Of a DNA stretch of 64,000 nt, positions 24,784 to 34,655 are shown in pieces (within the stretch, counting starts at the first letter, position 1; each line of letters starts with the position of its first letter). A program made the translations under genes and the position numbers. The notes under the pieces are model-generated. The model was not told where the DNA came from and did no database searches. It saw only the letters and a program-made list of their open reading frames with translations. The stretch comes from Actinomadura sp. NBRC 104412 (GTDB lineage Bacteria > Actinomycetota > Actinomycetes > Streptosporangiales > Streptosporangiaceae): assembly GCF_030269515.1 (NCBI RefSeq), contig NZ_BSTM01000027.1:47424-111423 (forward strand), written 5' to 3'.

Positions 24784-25538
24784 CGGAACGGTTCCGCAGC
24801 CGGGTGGCGGTGGTGACCGGCGCGGCCGGTGGGATCGGCACCGGCATCGTCCGCGCACTCGCCGCCGAGGGAGCGCACGTCGTGGCGACCGATCGCGTGG
24901 CCGGCCTGGACGAGCATGTCGCCCGAGAGATCGGCGCGGACGCCCCCGAGTGGACGGCCGTCTCCGCCGACCTGGCGGTGGAGGGCGGCGCCGACCGGGT
25001 GACGGATGTCGCCGTCGAACGCTTCGGGCGGCTGGACATTCTGGTCAACAACGCCGGCGGCGGCATCATCCGTCCCTTCCTCGACCACACCGTCGAGACG
25101 ATGCGGGAGACGGTGGACCGCAATCTCTGGACGACCGTGTTCTGCTGTCGCGCCGCCCTGCCGCACATGCGGGACGCGGGCTACGGGCGGATCGTCAACG
25201 TCGGCGCCGACTCCGTGCGCAACGGCCTGTTCGAGCACGCCATGTACAACGCCGCCAAGGGCGGGGTGCACGGGCTCACCACCGGCCTGGCCCGCGAGTT
25301 CGCCCCCTATGGCATCACCGTCAACACGGTCGCGCCGACCGGGACCGACACGCCCACGGTGCTGTCCCGCCCACCGGACGCGGTCGAGCGGTACCGCAAG
25401 ACCGTCGGGCTCATCCCGATCGGGCGGTTCGCCACCGTCGACGAGGTCGCCTCGGCCGTGGCCTACCTGGCGTCCGCCGAGGCCGGGTTCATCACCGGCC
25501 AGGTGATCAGCGTCAACGGCGGCACGTCGATGCTCTGA
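24780..25538 (+). CDS. Short-chain dehydrogenase (candidate cis-dihydrodiol dehydrogenase)
   Basis: SDR of 252 residues with VVTGAAGGIGTGIV at about 11-24, NNAGGG, the catalytic Ser in NVGADSV (shifted relative to the usual NxSS), YNAAKGG (YxxxK) and VNTVAPTGTDTP; the end is TGQVISVNGG. The ATG overlaps the hydrolase stop (ATGA). In the setting of a ring-hydroxylating dioxygenase and an extradiol enzyme it is the best candidate to re-aromatise the cis-dihydrodiol to a catechol with NAD. That role is inferred from context. Confidence 0.88.
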   Translation: MTERFRSRVAVVTGAAGGIGTGIVRALAAEGAHVVATDRVAGLDEHVAREIGADAPEWTAVSADLAVEGGADRVTDVAVERFGRLDILVNNAGGGIIRPFLDHTVETMRETVDRNLWTTVFCCRAALPHMRDAGYGRIVNVGADSVRNGLFEHAMYNAAKGGVHGLTTGLAREFAPYGITVNTVAPTGTDTPTVLSRPPDAVERYRKTVGLIPIGRFATVDEVASAVAYLASAEAGFITGQVISVNGGTSML

Positions 25539-25559
25539 CACGAACAGGGAGAACGACAC

Positions 25560-26405
25560 ATGGCAGATCTCATCCCCTGGCGTCTCGGCTACGTCGCCCT
25601 CGACGTGACCGACCTGGACGAGGCGGTGCGGTTCTGGACGGTGATCGGAGGGCTCGCCGTCAGCGAGCGCTCGGAGGACACCGTCCACCTGCGCGCCGGA
25701 ACCGACCATCACTGGATCGTCCTGCACCGCTCCGGCAGGGCGGGGATCCGGCGGCTCGCCTTCGAACTGGCGGCGTACGAGGACCTGGAGCGCTACGCCG
25801 AGCGGCTGGACGAGGAGAAGATCGAGTTCACCCGGCACGAGGGTGAGCGGAGCGGGCCGGCGCTGCGCCTGCGCGACCCTTCGGGCTATGAGATCGAGCT
25901 GGTGACCGGGCTCGGGCACATCCCGAACCCGCCGGTCGGCGGGTGGTTCTCCCCGAAGGAGCTACTGCACGCGGTGGTCGCCGTCACCGACCTGGAGGCG
26001 TCGTTCGACTTCTACACCCGGGTCCTCGGCTTCAAGGAGTCCGACCGTGTGATCGGGCGGACGGTGTTCCTGCGCGGCGGCATCGGCTACCACCACGCGC
26101 TCGTCCTGGGTGGCGGGCGTGGCGAGCCGCATCTGGACCATGTCTGCTTCCTCATGCCGGACCTCGACGACCTCATGCGCGCCCGGGCGTCCCTGATGGA
26201 GAACGGCGGGGAGCTCGACCGTGACCTGCTCCGGCATCCCACCTCGGGCTCGATGGGCTTCTATGTCAAGGCCGTCCCCTCCCCATCGACGCTGGAGATG
26301 TGCGTCGACCATGCGCGCATCACCGATCCGGACCACCGTCCGCGCGCTCTGACACCAGGTCGGTGGACGTCGAACGTGTGGGTGCCTCCTAGGCGGAAGG
26401 CATGA
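25560..26405 (+). CDS. VOC-family extradiol ring-cleavage dioxygenase
   Basis: Two vicinal-oxygen-chelate modules, about residues 8-120 and 133-255, in 281 residues, the size and layout of type I extradiol dioxygenases (BphC-like). The three Fe(II) ligands expected in the C-terminal module can be seen: His137 (LLHAVVAV), His194 (LDHVCF) and Glu246 (TLEMCVD). RDPSGYEIELVTG closes the first module. It lies 21 bp after the SDR and overlaps the amidohydrolase (ATGA). The substrate is presumably a catechol made by the dioxygenase and SDR of this island. Confidence 0.88.
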   Translation: MADLIPWRLGYVALDVTDLDEAVRFWTVIGGLAVSERSEDTVHLRAGTDHHWIVLHRSGRAGIRRLAFELAAYEDLERYAERLDEEKIEFTRHEGERSGPALRLRDPSGYEIELVTGLGHIPNPPVGGWFSPKELLHAVVAVTDLEASFDFYTRVLGFKESDRVIGRTVFLRGGIGYHHALVLGGGRGEPHLDHVCFLMPDLDDLMRARASLMENGGELDRDLLRHPTSGSMGFYVKAVPSPSTLEMCVDHARITDPDHRPRALTPGRWTSNVWVPPRRKA

Positions 26406-27429
26406 TCGACGTCCACACCCACATGCTTCCCGAGGCGGTTCCCGATGCGCCTTCGGACGCCGCGGAGCGTGCGGGTTGGCCCGTGGTGGAGCGCGAGGGC
26501 GAGCGGCGCCGTGTCATGCAGGCCGGGACGGTCGTCCGGGTGCTGACCCCGCCGGCCTGGGACGTTTCGGCGCGGCTGGCGGAGATGGACGCGGTCGGCG
26601 TCGATGTGCAGGTGCTGATGCCGATCCCGTTCACGTTCCTCTACGACACCGACGCGAAGATCACCGGTGCGCTGGCGCGGGCGCAGAACGACGCGCTCGC
26701 CGCCATCCGGGCCGCTCATCCGGGCCGTTTCGCCGCGCTCGGCACGGTTCCGCTCCAGAACCCGGCCCTCGCGGTCGCGGAGCTGCGCCGGATCGTGGGT
26801 GAGCTGGGCCTGGCCGGGGTGGAGATCGGCACGCATGTGCGCGATGTGCCGCTGCACGACCCGCGGTTCGAGCCGTTCTTCGCCGCCGCCGAGGAGCTGT
26901 CCGCGGCGGTCTTCATCCATCCGGGGCGAACGCTCGAACCCACCCGCACCGCTCACAACGGTCTCGCCTTCGGCCTGGCCAGGCCCGTCGAGACGGCCCT
27001 GGCGGCGGGCTCCCTGGTACACGGCGGCGTGCTCACCCGGCATCCCGGGCTGCGGATCTGCCTGGCCCACGGCGGCGGCTGCACGCCCATGCTCGCCGGT
27101 CGCTGGCAGCAAGGCTGGGAACTGCTGCCCCGGCCCGAGGCGCTGGCCGACATCGCGCCCCGGGACCTGCTCGCGCGGCTGTGGGTGGACACCCTCACCT
27201 ATGACCCCGACGCCCTCGCCCTGGCGGCCCGCGTCTTCGGCACAGGCCGCCTGGTGCTGGGCAGCGACTACCCGTTCACCGTCGCCGAGCGCCCTCTCGG
27301 CGCCGCGGTGGCCAAGGCGGTCGCCTCCGATTCGCTGCCCGGCCTGGGGCCGGGCTGGGCCGACGACCTTGCCGACAATGCTCGCCGGTTCCTCGCCGGT
27401 ACCCCGACCCTGACGAAAGCGGGACACCC

Positions 27430-27433
<4 letters not shown>
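26402..27433 (+). CDS. ACMSD-like amidohydrolase (candidate decarboxylase)
   Basis: Amidohydrolase-superfamily TIM barrel of 343 residues. Metal ligands are visible as His5 and His7 (DVHTHM), His173 (FIHPGR) and Asp289 (GSDYPF), with a further His in CLAHGGG at about 222. The pattern and length match aminocarboxymuconate-semialdehyde decarboxylase and related non-hydrolytic decarboxylases. The gene follows the extradiol enzyme, so removal of a carboxyl group from a ring-fission product is plausible, as in p-cumate catabolism, though there a different decarboxylase family (CmtD) is used. The start overlaps the VOC stop and the end overlaps the dehydrogenase start. Confidence 0.85.
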
Positions 27434-28572
<1,139 letters not shown>

Positions 28573-28603
28573 CCGGTCCGCCGGGGGGTGGGACGGGGCT
28601 GTA

Positions 28604-28620
28604 CCATTGGCAATACCATT
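28604..28620. promoter_or_regulatory. GntR/FadR-type operator, site 6
   Basis: CCATTGGCAATACCATT; its complement is AATGG-TATTG-CCAATGG, that is TGGT-ATT-GCCA. It lies about 50 bp before the GntR gene at 28671 and would mediate autoregulation. Confidence 0.65.
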
Positions 28621-28670
28621 GCAACACGACACGGGGCTTCCGGGCCGACGGCGCCTCAGGAGGATCGATT

Positions 28671-29432
28671 ATGTCACCGGCACAGCGGCCGGACGCTCCG
28701 CGCCTCTTCCGTCCCGCCCGCCCGCGCCGCGCCTTCGACGAGATCATCGGCCAGGTGCGCGCGCTGATCGAGAACGGGGGGCTGCGGCCGGGCGACCGGC
28801 TGCCGTCGGAGCGGGCGCTGGCCGAGCAGTTCGCGGTGAGCCGCAACACCGTCCGCGAGGCGCTGCGGATGCTGGAAATCTCCGGGCTGATCCAGCTCAA
28901 GCGGGGCGCCAGCGGCGGGGCGTTCATCTCACAGGCCGACAGCTCGGCGGTGACCAGCAGCCTCACCGACGCGATCCGCCTCACCGACTTCTCCCTGGCC
29001 GACGTCACCGACGCCACCCAGCGGATCTGCAGCGTGGTGACGCGGGCCGCCTGCGAGACCATCACCGACGACGACCTCGCCGCGCTCGAGGCCAACCTGC
29101 GTGAAGTCGAGCGCCTCACCGAGGCGGCCGAGTGGGAGCGCAAGGCCCAGGCCAATCTGGAGTTCCAGCGGCTGCTGGCCCAGGCGACCGGTAACCCGAT
29201 CCTGGTCATCATCGTCGACGCGCTGATCGGTGTGCTGAGCGAGGTGGTGCGGCGGGTCGGGCCGCGCCGCGACGACTTCACGCTGCGCTCCCGGCGGCGG
29301 CTGATGAAGCACCTGCGGGACCGGAACGCCGACGGCGCCGTCGCCGAGATCGAGAGCTACCAGCGGCGGCTGCACGACCTGTGGCTGAACGACGTGGCGG
29401 AACCGCCCGCATCCGATTCCGCTGGGAGGTGA
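28671..29432 (+). CDS. GntR-family regulator, FCD (FadR) subfamily
   Basis: A full-length 253-residue regulator. Winged helix: RAFDEIIGQVRALIENGGLRPGDRLPSERALAEQF, then AVSRNTVREALRMLEISGLI and KRGASGGAFI. The C-terminal FCD helical bundle is about residues 95-240, with RICSVVTRAACETIT, NLEFQRLLAQATGNPIL and YQRRLHDLWL. GGAGG precedes the ATG. FCD proteins bind a small acid or acyl-CoA and release DNA. The conserved SRNTVREALR helix is the one that recognises TGGT-N3-ACCA-type operators in FadR, which fits site 6 just upstream. It is followed after 49 bp by a close paralogue. Confidence 0.92.
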   Translation: MSPAQRPDAPRLFRPARPRRAFDEIIGQVRALIENGGLRPGDRLPSERALAEQFAVSRNTVREALRMLEISGLIQLKRGASGGAFISQADSSAVTSSLTDAIRLTDFSLADVTDATQRICSVVTRAACETITDDDLAALEANLREVERLTEAAEWERKAQANLEFQRLLAQATGNPILVIIVDALIGVLSEVVRRVGPRRDDFTLRSRRRLMKHLRDRNADGAVAEIESYQRRLHDLWLNDVAEPPASDSAGR

Positions 29433-29481
29433 GGACCCCGCGCCCGGTGCGCGGTCAACGACGACCGAAGGGAGACTCGAG

Positions 29482-30228
29482 GTGTCCGGTGACCCCCCGT
29501 TCCGTCCTGCCCGCCCGCGCCGCGCCTTCGATGAGATCATCGCGCAGATCCGCGAGCTGCTGCAACGGGGCACCCTCAAGCCCGGCGACAAGCTGCCCTC
29601 CGAGCGGGAGCTGGCCGAGCAGTTCGCGGTGAGCCGCAACACCGTCCGCGAGGCGCTGCGGATGCTGGAGATCTCCGGGCTCATCACGCTGAAGAAGGGC
29701 TCGTCCGGCGGTGCGTTCATCGCCCGCGCCGATCCCGCCGTCGTCGCGCGCAGCCTGTCCGACACCCTGCACCTGACCGACTTCTCCCTCGCGGACGTCA
29801 CCGAGGTCAGGCTGTGGATCGAGGCCGTCGTGGTGCGGGTGGCGTGCGAGCGCATGACCGACGACCGGCTCGCGGCACTGGAGGACAACGTCCGGCAGGC
29901 CGCGGCGCTCACCGACGCGCGCGACTGGGACCGCAAGGCCCTGGTGCACATCGAGTTCCACAACCTGCTCGCCGACGCGACCGGCAACCCGCTCATGTCG
30001 ATCGTGATGCGCTCGCTGATGGACATGCTGAAGGACGTCGTCCTGGCGGTCGGGCCGTCCCGGAATGACTACCTCGTCAAGTCCCGCGAGCGACTGCTGG
30101 ACAGGCTCCGCGAGCGCGACGCCGACGGCGCCGTCGCCGAAATGGAGAGTTACTTGAAGAGGCTGCACGAGATGTGGCTGACCGGCGCCTACCCGGGGTC
30201 GCGCAGCGGCGAGGCGGCCACCCGGTGA
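29482..30228 (+). CDS. GntR-family regulator, FCD (FadR) subfamily
   Basis: A 248-residue paralogue of the preceding gene; the DNA-binding half is nearly identical (RAFDEIIAQIRELLQRG, LPSERELAEQF, AVSRNTVREALRMLEISGLI), and the FCD half is clearly related but diverged (LWIEAVVVRVACERMTDD, HIEFHNLLADATGNPLM, ESYLKRLHEMWL). Same operator but different ligands is therefore likely. The GTG start at 29482 follows AGGGAGACTCGAG. The stop overlaps the GTG of the next enoyl-CoA hydratase gene (GTGA), so regulator and enzyme are coupled. Confidence 0.92.
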   Translation: MSGDPPFRPARPRRAFDEIIAQIRELLQRGTLKPGDKLPSERELAEQFAVSRNTVREALRMLEISGLITLKKGSSGGAFIARADPAVVARSLSDTLHLTDFSLADVTEVRLWIEAVVVRVACERMTDDRLAALEDNVRQAAALTDARDWDRKALVHIEFHNLLADATGNPLMSIVMRSLMDMLKDVVLAVGPSRNDYLVKSRERLLDRLRERDADGAVAEMESYLKRLHEMWLTGAYPGSRSGEAATR

Positions 30229-30995
30229 GCTCCCCGCATACCATCACGCGCTTGGACGCGGGCGTGCTCACCCTGACCTTCGACCGCCAGTCGGAGCTCA
30301 ACGCGCTCACCGACGAGATGTACCGGGCCGTGGACGACGCCTGCGAGCTCGCCGACTCCTCGGACGAGGTGCGGGTCCTGGTGCTGCGCGGTGCCGGTGA
30401 CCGGGCGTTCGCCAGCGGTACCGAGATCTCCCGCTTCGAGGGGTTCACCGGCGAGGACGGGGTCGAGTACGAGGCCGGGATCACCCGGACGGTCCACCGG
30501 CTGGAATCCGTGCGGGTCCCCTCGGTGGCCGTGGTGCGGGGGTTCTGTCTCGGCGGCGGGCTCGCGCTGGCCGCGGCCTGCGACCTGCGCATCGCGACGC
30601 CGTGCGCGCGCTTCGGCGTGCCCATCGCCCGGACCCTCGGCAATTGCCTCTCTCCGGACACCCAGGCGCTGCTCCTGCATCACTTCGGCCCGGCGCGCTG
30701 CCTGGACATGCTGCTCAACGCGCGCATGCTGTCCGGAACCGAGGCCGAGGCGGCGGGTTTCGTCCGGCTGGTCGACGAGACGGACGTGGAGGCCGAGGTC
30801 GAGCGGACCACCGGTCGTCTGCTCGGCCATGCCCCGCTGACCATGTGGGCGGCCAAAGAGGTGCAGCGCCGCCTGCGCCATTCGAACGTTCCCGACGGAC
30901 GCGACATCATCGCCACCGTCTACGGCAGCCGCGACTTCCAGGCGGGCGTCGAGGCTTTCCTGGCGGGCACCCGTCCACGGTGGACGGGCGGCTGA
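30225..30995 (+). CDS. Enoyl-CoA hydratase/isomerase
   Basis: Crotonase-family enzyme of 256 residues. LDAGVLTLTFDRQSELNALTDEMY is the N-terminal signature, AFASGTEISRF is the first oxyanion-hole region, and RGFCLGGGLALAAACDLRIATP the second. The usual first catalytic Glu region (GNCLSPDTQALL replacing the common LPGAGGTQRL) is altered, so the reaction may be hydration, isomerisation or another crotonase chemistry. GTG start at 30225 overlapping the GntR stop. About 100 bp separate its end from the convergent LLM gene. Confidence 0.88.
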   Translation: MSSPHTITRLDAGVLTLTFDRQSELNALTDEMYRAVDDACELADSSDEVRVLVLRGAGDRAFASGTEISRFEGFTGEDGVEYEAGITRTVHRLESVRVPSVAVVRGFCLGGGLALAAACDLRIATPCARFGVPIARTLGNCLSPDTQALLLHHFGPARCLDMLLNARMLSGTEAEAAGFVRLVDETDVEAEVERTTGRLLGHAPLTMWAAKEVQRRLRHSNVPDGRDIIATVYGSRDFQAGVEAFLAGTRPRWTGG

Positions 30996-31039
30996 TGTGG
31001 GAGGGGCGGTGACCGGCAGCCCGCTGCGCTACCTCAAGA

Positions 31040-31065
31040 GGCTGCACGGGCTTCCGGCCCAGTGA
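31040..31065 (+). pseudogene. Possible scrap of a GntR C-terminus
   Basis: The stretch reads YLKRLHGLPAQ before a stop, closely matching YLKRLHEM at the end of the GntR protein at 29.5 kb. It lies between the hydratase and the convergent LLM gene. It may be what remains of a further regulator copy, but the match is only about six residues. Confidence 0.3.
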
Positions 31066-31092
31066 CGCGCCTCCGTGACCACGACGACGGGA

Positions 31093-32055
31093 TCAGCGGG
31101 GCGGTGCCAGGCCGGCCAGCCATGAGACCCAGGTGGCCTCGTCGGCGGGGCCGGGCGGCAGGATCGTGATGATGGGCGTGTCCACGCCGTTGCTCCGGTA
31201 CTCGTCAACGCGGTCCCGGATCTCTTTGAGCGAACCCCAGAGGACCAGTTCGTCCACCACCTCGTCGTCGATGGCCTCCAGCGCCCCGCGTCGGTCTCCC
31301 GCCGCCCACCGTTCACCCATCGCGGCCAATCGGGGGCCGCGCCCGAGCCATTCCTGGAACGCGGCGTATCCGGGCACCGTGAGGTAGGCCGCGACCTGGC
31401 GGCGGGCGAGAGCGCGTGCCATGTCCGCGTCCTCGGTCGGGACGACGTAGACGCGGGCCAGCAGCTCGACCTCAGGTCCCGCCGACGCCCGCACCTGAAC
31501 GACGTCTGGGGCGGACACCCAGTTGGTGATGGCGCCCTCGCTCTCCTCTGCCGCCAGCCGCAGCATCCGCGGTCGCAGGGCGGCGACCGCCAGGGGCGGA
31601 GGCGTCTCCGGAGGCGTGTCCAGCCTGAAACCGCGGATGGCGAACGTGGTGTACTCCTCGTTCACGCGTTCCCCGCGTAGTGCCTTCCGGAGAAAGCGCA
31701 CCATGTCCCGCGTGCTCGCCAGGGGCGCCGCCATGGAGCCGGCGTTCCAGTCCTCGACGATGGTTCGTGACGACGCCCCGATGCCCATGACGAACCGGCC
31801 GGGGGCCAGGTTCGCCAGCGTGCCGGCCTGCATGGCCAGCAGGCCGGGCCCGCGTGTGTAGATCGGGGCGATGGCCGTGCCGAGGCGCAGCCCCGGTGCC
31901 CACTGGGAGATGATCGCGAGCGGCGTGAACGCATCGTGTCCGGACGCCTCCCCCGACCAGGCGTCGGTATAGCCGAGATCGGCCAGCCGCTCGACGACCG
32001 CCCGCTGCGCGCCCAAGGCGATTCCCCTGAGCGGCACCGTGATTCCCCAACGCAT
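31093..32055 (-). CDS. LLM class flavin-dependent oxidoreductase
   Basis: Luciferase-like monooxygenase family protein of 320 residues, probably F420-dependent given the actinomycete setting. Blocks: MRWGITVPLRG, DLGYTDAWSGEASGHDAFTPLA, LRLGTAIAPIYTRGPGLLAMQAGTLANLAPGRFVMGIGASS, LRPRMLRLAAEESEGAITNW and GVDTPIITILPP. The ATG at 32055 has GGAGG ten bases upstream; the in-frame ATG at 32085 has no ribosome site. It is divergent from the MaoC-thiolase operon, and operator sites 7 and 8 lie between them. It may oxidise a CoA-ester or alcohol intermediate. Confidence 0.9.
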   Translation of the reverse strand: MRWGITVPLRGIALGAQRAVVERLADLGYTDAWSGEASGHDAFTPLAIISQWAPGLRLGTAIAPIYTRGPGLLAMQAGTLANLAPGRFVMGIGASSRTIVEDWNAGSMAAPLASTRDMVRFLRKALRGERVNEEYTTFAIRGFRLDTPPETPPPLAVAALRPRMLRLAAEESEGAITNWVSAPDVVQVRASAGPEVELLARVYVVPTEDADMARALARRQVAAYLTVPGYAAFQEWLGRGPRLAAMGERWAAGDRRGALEAIDDEVVDELVLWGSLKEIRDRVDEYRSNGVDTPIITILPPGPADEATWVSWLAGLAPPR

Positions 32056-32097
32056 CGGCTGTGCACCTCCGTCCGGAGCCGCCATCCCGATCGACTC

Positions 32098-32112
32098 AAA
32101 GGTTGGACCAAT
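32098..32112. promoter_or_regulatory. GntR/FadR-type operator, site 7
   Basis: AAAGGTTGGACCAAT; on the other strand ATTGGTCCAACCTTT, containing TGGTCCAACCT. It lies 43 bp upstream of the LLM start codon, in the promoter of the minus-strand gene. Confidence 0.7.
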
Positions 32113-32165
32113 ATTGCCTGTGCATGTCACCTGGATGTTGACACGGGACAGCGGCCATCGATATC

Positions 32166-32180
32166 AAAGGTTGAACCTAA
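32166..32180. promoter_or_regulatory. GntR/FadR-type operator, site 8
   Basis: AAAGGTTGAACCTAA, preceded by ATATC, contains the palindrome AGGTTGAACCT and abuts the ribosome site AAGGAGG of the MaoC gene. Confidence 0.7.
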
Positions 32181-32189
32181 GGAGGTCGA

Positions 32190-33056
32190 GTGTCAATGCC
32201 GGTCAACATCGCGGTGGTGGGCCAGGAACAGCAACCCCCGACGACCAGAACCTGGGATTCCACGCGGGCCATCCTGTACGCGCTCGGAGTGGGGGCCGGC
32301 AGGCCCGACCCGTTGGACGAACTGGTCTTCACGGCGGAGGACGGTGTCGGCGGGCCGCAACTGGTACTGCCGACCTTCGTCACGGTCCTGGTTCCGTGGC
32401 GGCTCGGCGGCGATCTCGGCGACTTCGACCGCGGCAAGGTTGTACACGCGGAGGAGGAGATCGAGCTGCACGCCCCGATCCCGGTGGCGGGCGAGGCGAT
32501 CGCGGAGTCGCGGGTCACGGGGATGTACGACAAGCGCTCGGGCGCGCTGATCGTGATCGAGTCCAAGCTCGGGATGTCGGACGGGCGGCCGCTGGCGACC
32601 GTCCGATCCGGGCTGTTCGTCCGTGGCGAAGGCGGGTTCGGCGGCGAACCGGGGCCGCCGTCGCCCGCGTGGAAGAAGCCCGACCGTCCGGCCGATCTGA
32701 CGGTGGAGTACGGTACCCACCCCGAACAGGCTCTGCTGTACCGGCTCAGCGGCGACCGCAACCCCCTGCACGCCGATCCGGCGTTCGCCCGCCGCGCCGG
32801 CTTCGACCGCCCCATCCTGCACGGCCTGTGCAGCTACGGCATCACCGGGCGGGCGCTGCTGCGCGGTCTGACCGGCGGTGACCCGTCAAGGCTCGGCTCG
32901 ATGTCCGGCCGGATGAGCGCCCCGGTGACTCCGGGTGACACGCTCACCGTCGCCGTGTGGCGCGAGGAGCCCGGCCGTGCGCTCTTTCAGACTCTGCGCT
33001 CGGACGGAACCGTCGTGATCGATCGTGGCCGGGCCACCTATGCCGAGGGGAGCTGA
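32190..33056 (+). CDS. MaoC-type (R)-enoyl-CoA hydratase 2
   Basis: Double hot-dog enoyl-CoA hydratase of about 288 residues. The C-terminal hot dog carries the hydratase 2 motif: YRLSGDRNPLHADPAFARRAGFDRPILHGLCSYG (Asp and His of the N-x-L/I-H-x-D pattern). The N-terminal hot dog has LPTFVTVL and the AEEEIELHAPIPVAGE block. The GTG at 32190 sits four bases after GGAGG; an ATG at 32196 is the alternative. It opens the MaoC-thiolase-DUF35-dehydrogenase operon with a 1-bp gap to the thiolase. It would hydrate a trans-2-enoyl-CoA made by the acyl-CoA dehydrogenase two genes downstream. Confidence 0.92.
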   Translation: MSMPVNIAVVGQEQQPPTTRTWDSTRAILYALGVGAGRPDPLDELVFTAEDGVGGPQLVLPTFVTVLVPWRLGGDLGDFDRGKVVHAEEEIELHAPIPVAGEAIAESRVTGMYDKRSGALIVIESKLGMSDGRPLATVRSGLFVRGEGGFGGEPGPPSPAWKKPDRPADLTVEYGTHPEQALLYRLSGDRNPLHADPAFARRAGFDRPILHGLCSYGITGRALLRGLTGGDPSRLGSMSGRMSAPVTPGDTLTVAVWREEPGRALFQTLRSDGTVVIDRGRATYAEGS

Positions 33057-33057
33057 C

Positions 33058-34209
33058 ATGGCCGATCGCAGTCCGGTGATCGTAGGGATCGGCCTGTCCG
33101 ACCACCCGAAGGCACCGCAGATGGACGCCCGCCAGCACCACGCGCAGGCGATGCGCCGGGCCCTCACCGACGCCGGCCTGTCGATCAAGGACGTCGACGG
33201 CTACTGCAACGCCGACCAGAAGCTGCCCGACATCGCCGAATACCTCGGCATCCGGCACCGCTTCATCGACGGCACCTCGCTGGGCGGGTCCTCCTTCGAG
33301 TTCTTCGTCCAGCACGCCGCTGCCGCGATCCAAGCGGGCCACGCCGACACCGTGCTGGTCACCTACGGGTCCGACCAGCTCTCCCGGCGGGGCCGGACGC
33401 TGGGCACGGGCGGCACCGATCTCGGCGAGCCGTCCACCTGGGCCCAGTACGAGGCGCCCTACGGCACCCCGCTCGTCGGTGCCTACGCGATGGCGGCGCG
33501 GCGGCACATGCACGAGTACGGGACCACCTCCGAACAACTGGCCGAGATCGCCGTCGGCGTCCGGGAGTTCGCCGCGTTCAACCCGAATGCCCAGTACCGG
33601 GACCCGCTCACGGTGGACGACGTGCTCTCCTCTAGGATGATCGCCGATCCGCTGCACAAGCTGGACTGCTGCGTGATCAGCGACGGCGGTGCCGCGTTCG
33701 TCATGACCACCGCCGAACGCGCCCGCGACCTGCGCAGGCCGCCGGTGTACGTGCTCGGCGCCGCGGCCGCGCAGACCCATTGGAACATCGGGCAGATGCC
33801 CGACTTCACCACGACCGCCGCCGCGCTGGCCGGCCCCGAGGCGTTCGCGCAGGCAGGGCTGACCCCGGCGGACATTGACATGATCATGCTTTACGACAGC
33901 TTCACCATCACCTGCCTGCTGTTGCTGGAAGGTCTCGGCTTCGTCAAACGGGGTGAGGGCGGGCCGTTCGTCGCCGAAGGCCACCTGCGCATGGGCGGCG
34001 ATCTACCCATGAACACCGACGGCGGCGGGCTGTCGGCGCTTCATCCCGGGATGCGCGGGGCCTTCCTCATCGTCGAGGCCGTCCGCCAGTTGCGCGGGGA
34101 CGCGGGAGAGGTCCAGGTGCCGGACTGCCAGGTCGCGCTCGCCGCCGGATCCGGCGGGTGGCTGTCGACCATGGGCGTGACGATCCTCGGAAGGGAGCCC
34201 AGGGGATGA
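33058..34209 (+). CDS. Thiolase-like acyl-CoA lyase/lipid-transfer protein
   Basis: Thiolase-superfamily protein of 383 residues of the SCP-x/Ltp2 branch, which is normally paired with a DUF35 protein. VIVGIGLSDHPKAPQMDARQHHAQAMRRALTDAG is the N-terminal part; SLGGSSFEFFVQHAAAAIQAG is the position of the first thiolase Cys, which here is Ser, as in aldolase-type (Ltp2) rather than true thiolases. The C-terminal NTDGGGLSALHPGMRGAFLIVEAVRQLRG includes the conserved HP-His. A retro-aldol cleavage of a side-chain beta-hydroxyacyl-CoA is a reasonable role. The following DUF35 gene overlaps by ATGA. Confidence 0.88.
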   Translation: MADRSPVIVGIGLSDHPKAPQMDARQHHAQAMRRALTDAGLSIKDVDGYCNADQKLPDIAEYLGIRHRFIDGTSLGGSSFEFFVQHAAAAIQAGHADTVLVTYGSDQLSRRGRTLGTGGTDLGEPSTWAQYEAPYGTPLVGAYAMAARRHMHEYGTTSEQLAEIAVGVREFAAFNPNAQYRDPLTVDDVLSSRMIADPLHKLDCCVISDGGAAFVMTTAERARDLRRPPVYVLGAAAAQTHWNIGQMPDFTTTAAALAGPEAFAQAGLTPADIDMIMLYDSFTITCLLLLEGLGFVKRGEGGPFVAEGHLRMGGDLPMNTDGGGLSALHPGMRGAFLIVEAVRQLRGDAGEVQVPDCQVALAAGSGGWLSTMGVTILGREPRG

Positions 34210-34655
34210 GCGAGGTCATCGACGCCGTGGAGGACGGGCGGCCGGTTCCGGTGCCCGACCACGTCTCGGCTCCCTACTTCTCCGCCTGCGCCCGGGGCGA
34301 GCTGTGGATCCAGCGCTGTCCCGACTGCGGCTACCGGCAGCACTATCCCCGTCCGCTGTGCGTGGAATGCGGGGCCGAGCCCGAGTGGGAGACCACGAGA
34401 GGATTGGGCACCGTCCACACCTTCACCGTCGTCCGGCAGATGGGCGTCGAGCCCTTCCGGTCCCGGCTTCCCTACGTGGTCGCGATGATCGAGCTGGACG
34501 AGGGCCCGCTCATGATGGGCGACGTCACCGATATCGACGTGGACGAGGTTCGGATTGGCCAGCGGGTCGAGGTGTACATGCTGCGCACAGGAAAGGACGT
34601 GGCGGTGCCGCACTGGCGGCCCGTCCGCGGCGACGCGAGGGGCGGTGGAGCATGA
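34206..34655 (+). CDS. Zn-ribbon/OB-fold (DUF35) partner of the thiolase-like protein
   Basis: A 149-residue protein with a rubredoxin-like zinc ribbon (CPDCGYRQHYPRPLCVECG, Cys at about 38, 41, 52 and 55) followed by an OB fold (GLGTVHTFTVV, ELDEGPLMMGDVTD, IGQRVEVYM). Such proteins bind the acyl-CoA and activate Ltp2-type aldolases or thiolases (as ChsH2 does for Ltp2 in steroid side-chain degradation). Overlaps both neighbours by ATGA, which supports a stoichiometric complex with the preceding product. Confidence 0.92.
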   Translation: MSEVIDAVEDGRPVPVPDHVSAPYFSACARGELWIQRCPDCGYRQHYPRPLCVECGAEPEWETTRGLGTVHTFTVVRQMGVEPFRSRLPYVVAMIELDEGPLMMGDVTDIDVDEVRIGQRVEVYMLRTGKDVAVPHWRPVRGDARGGGA

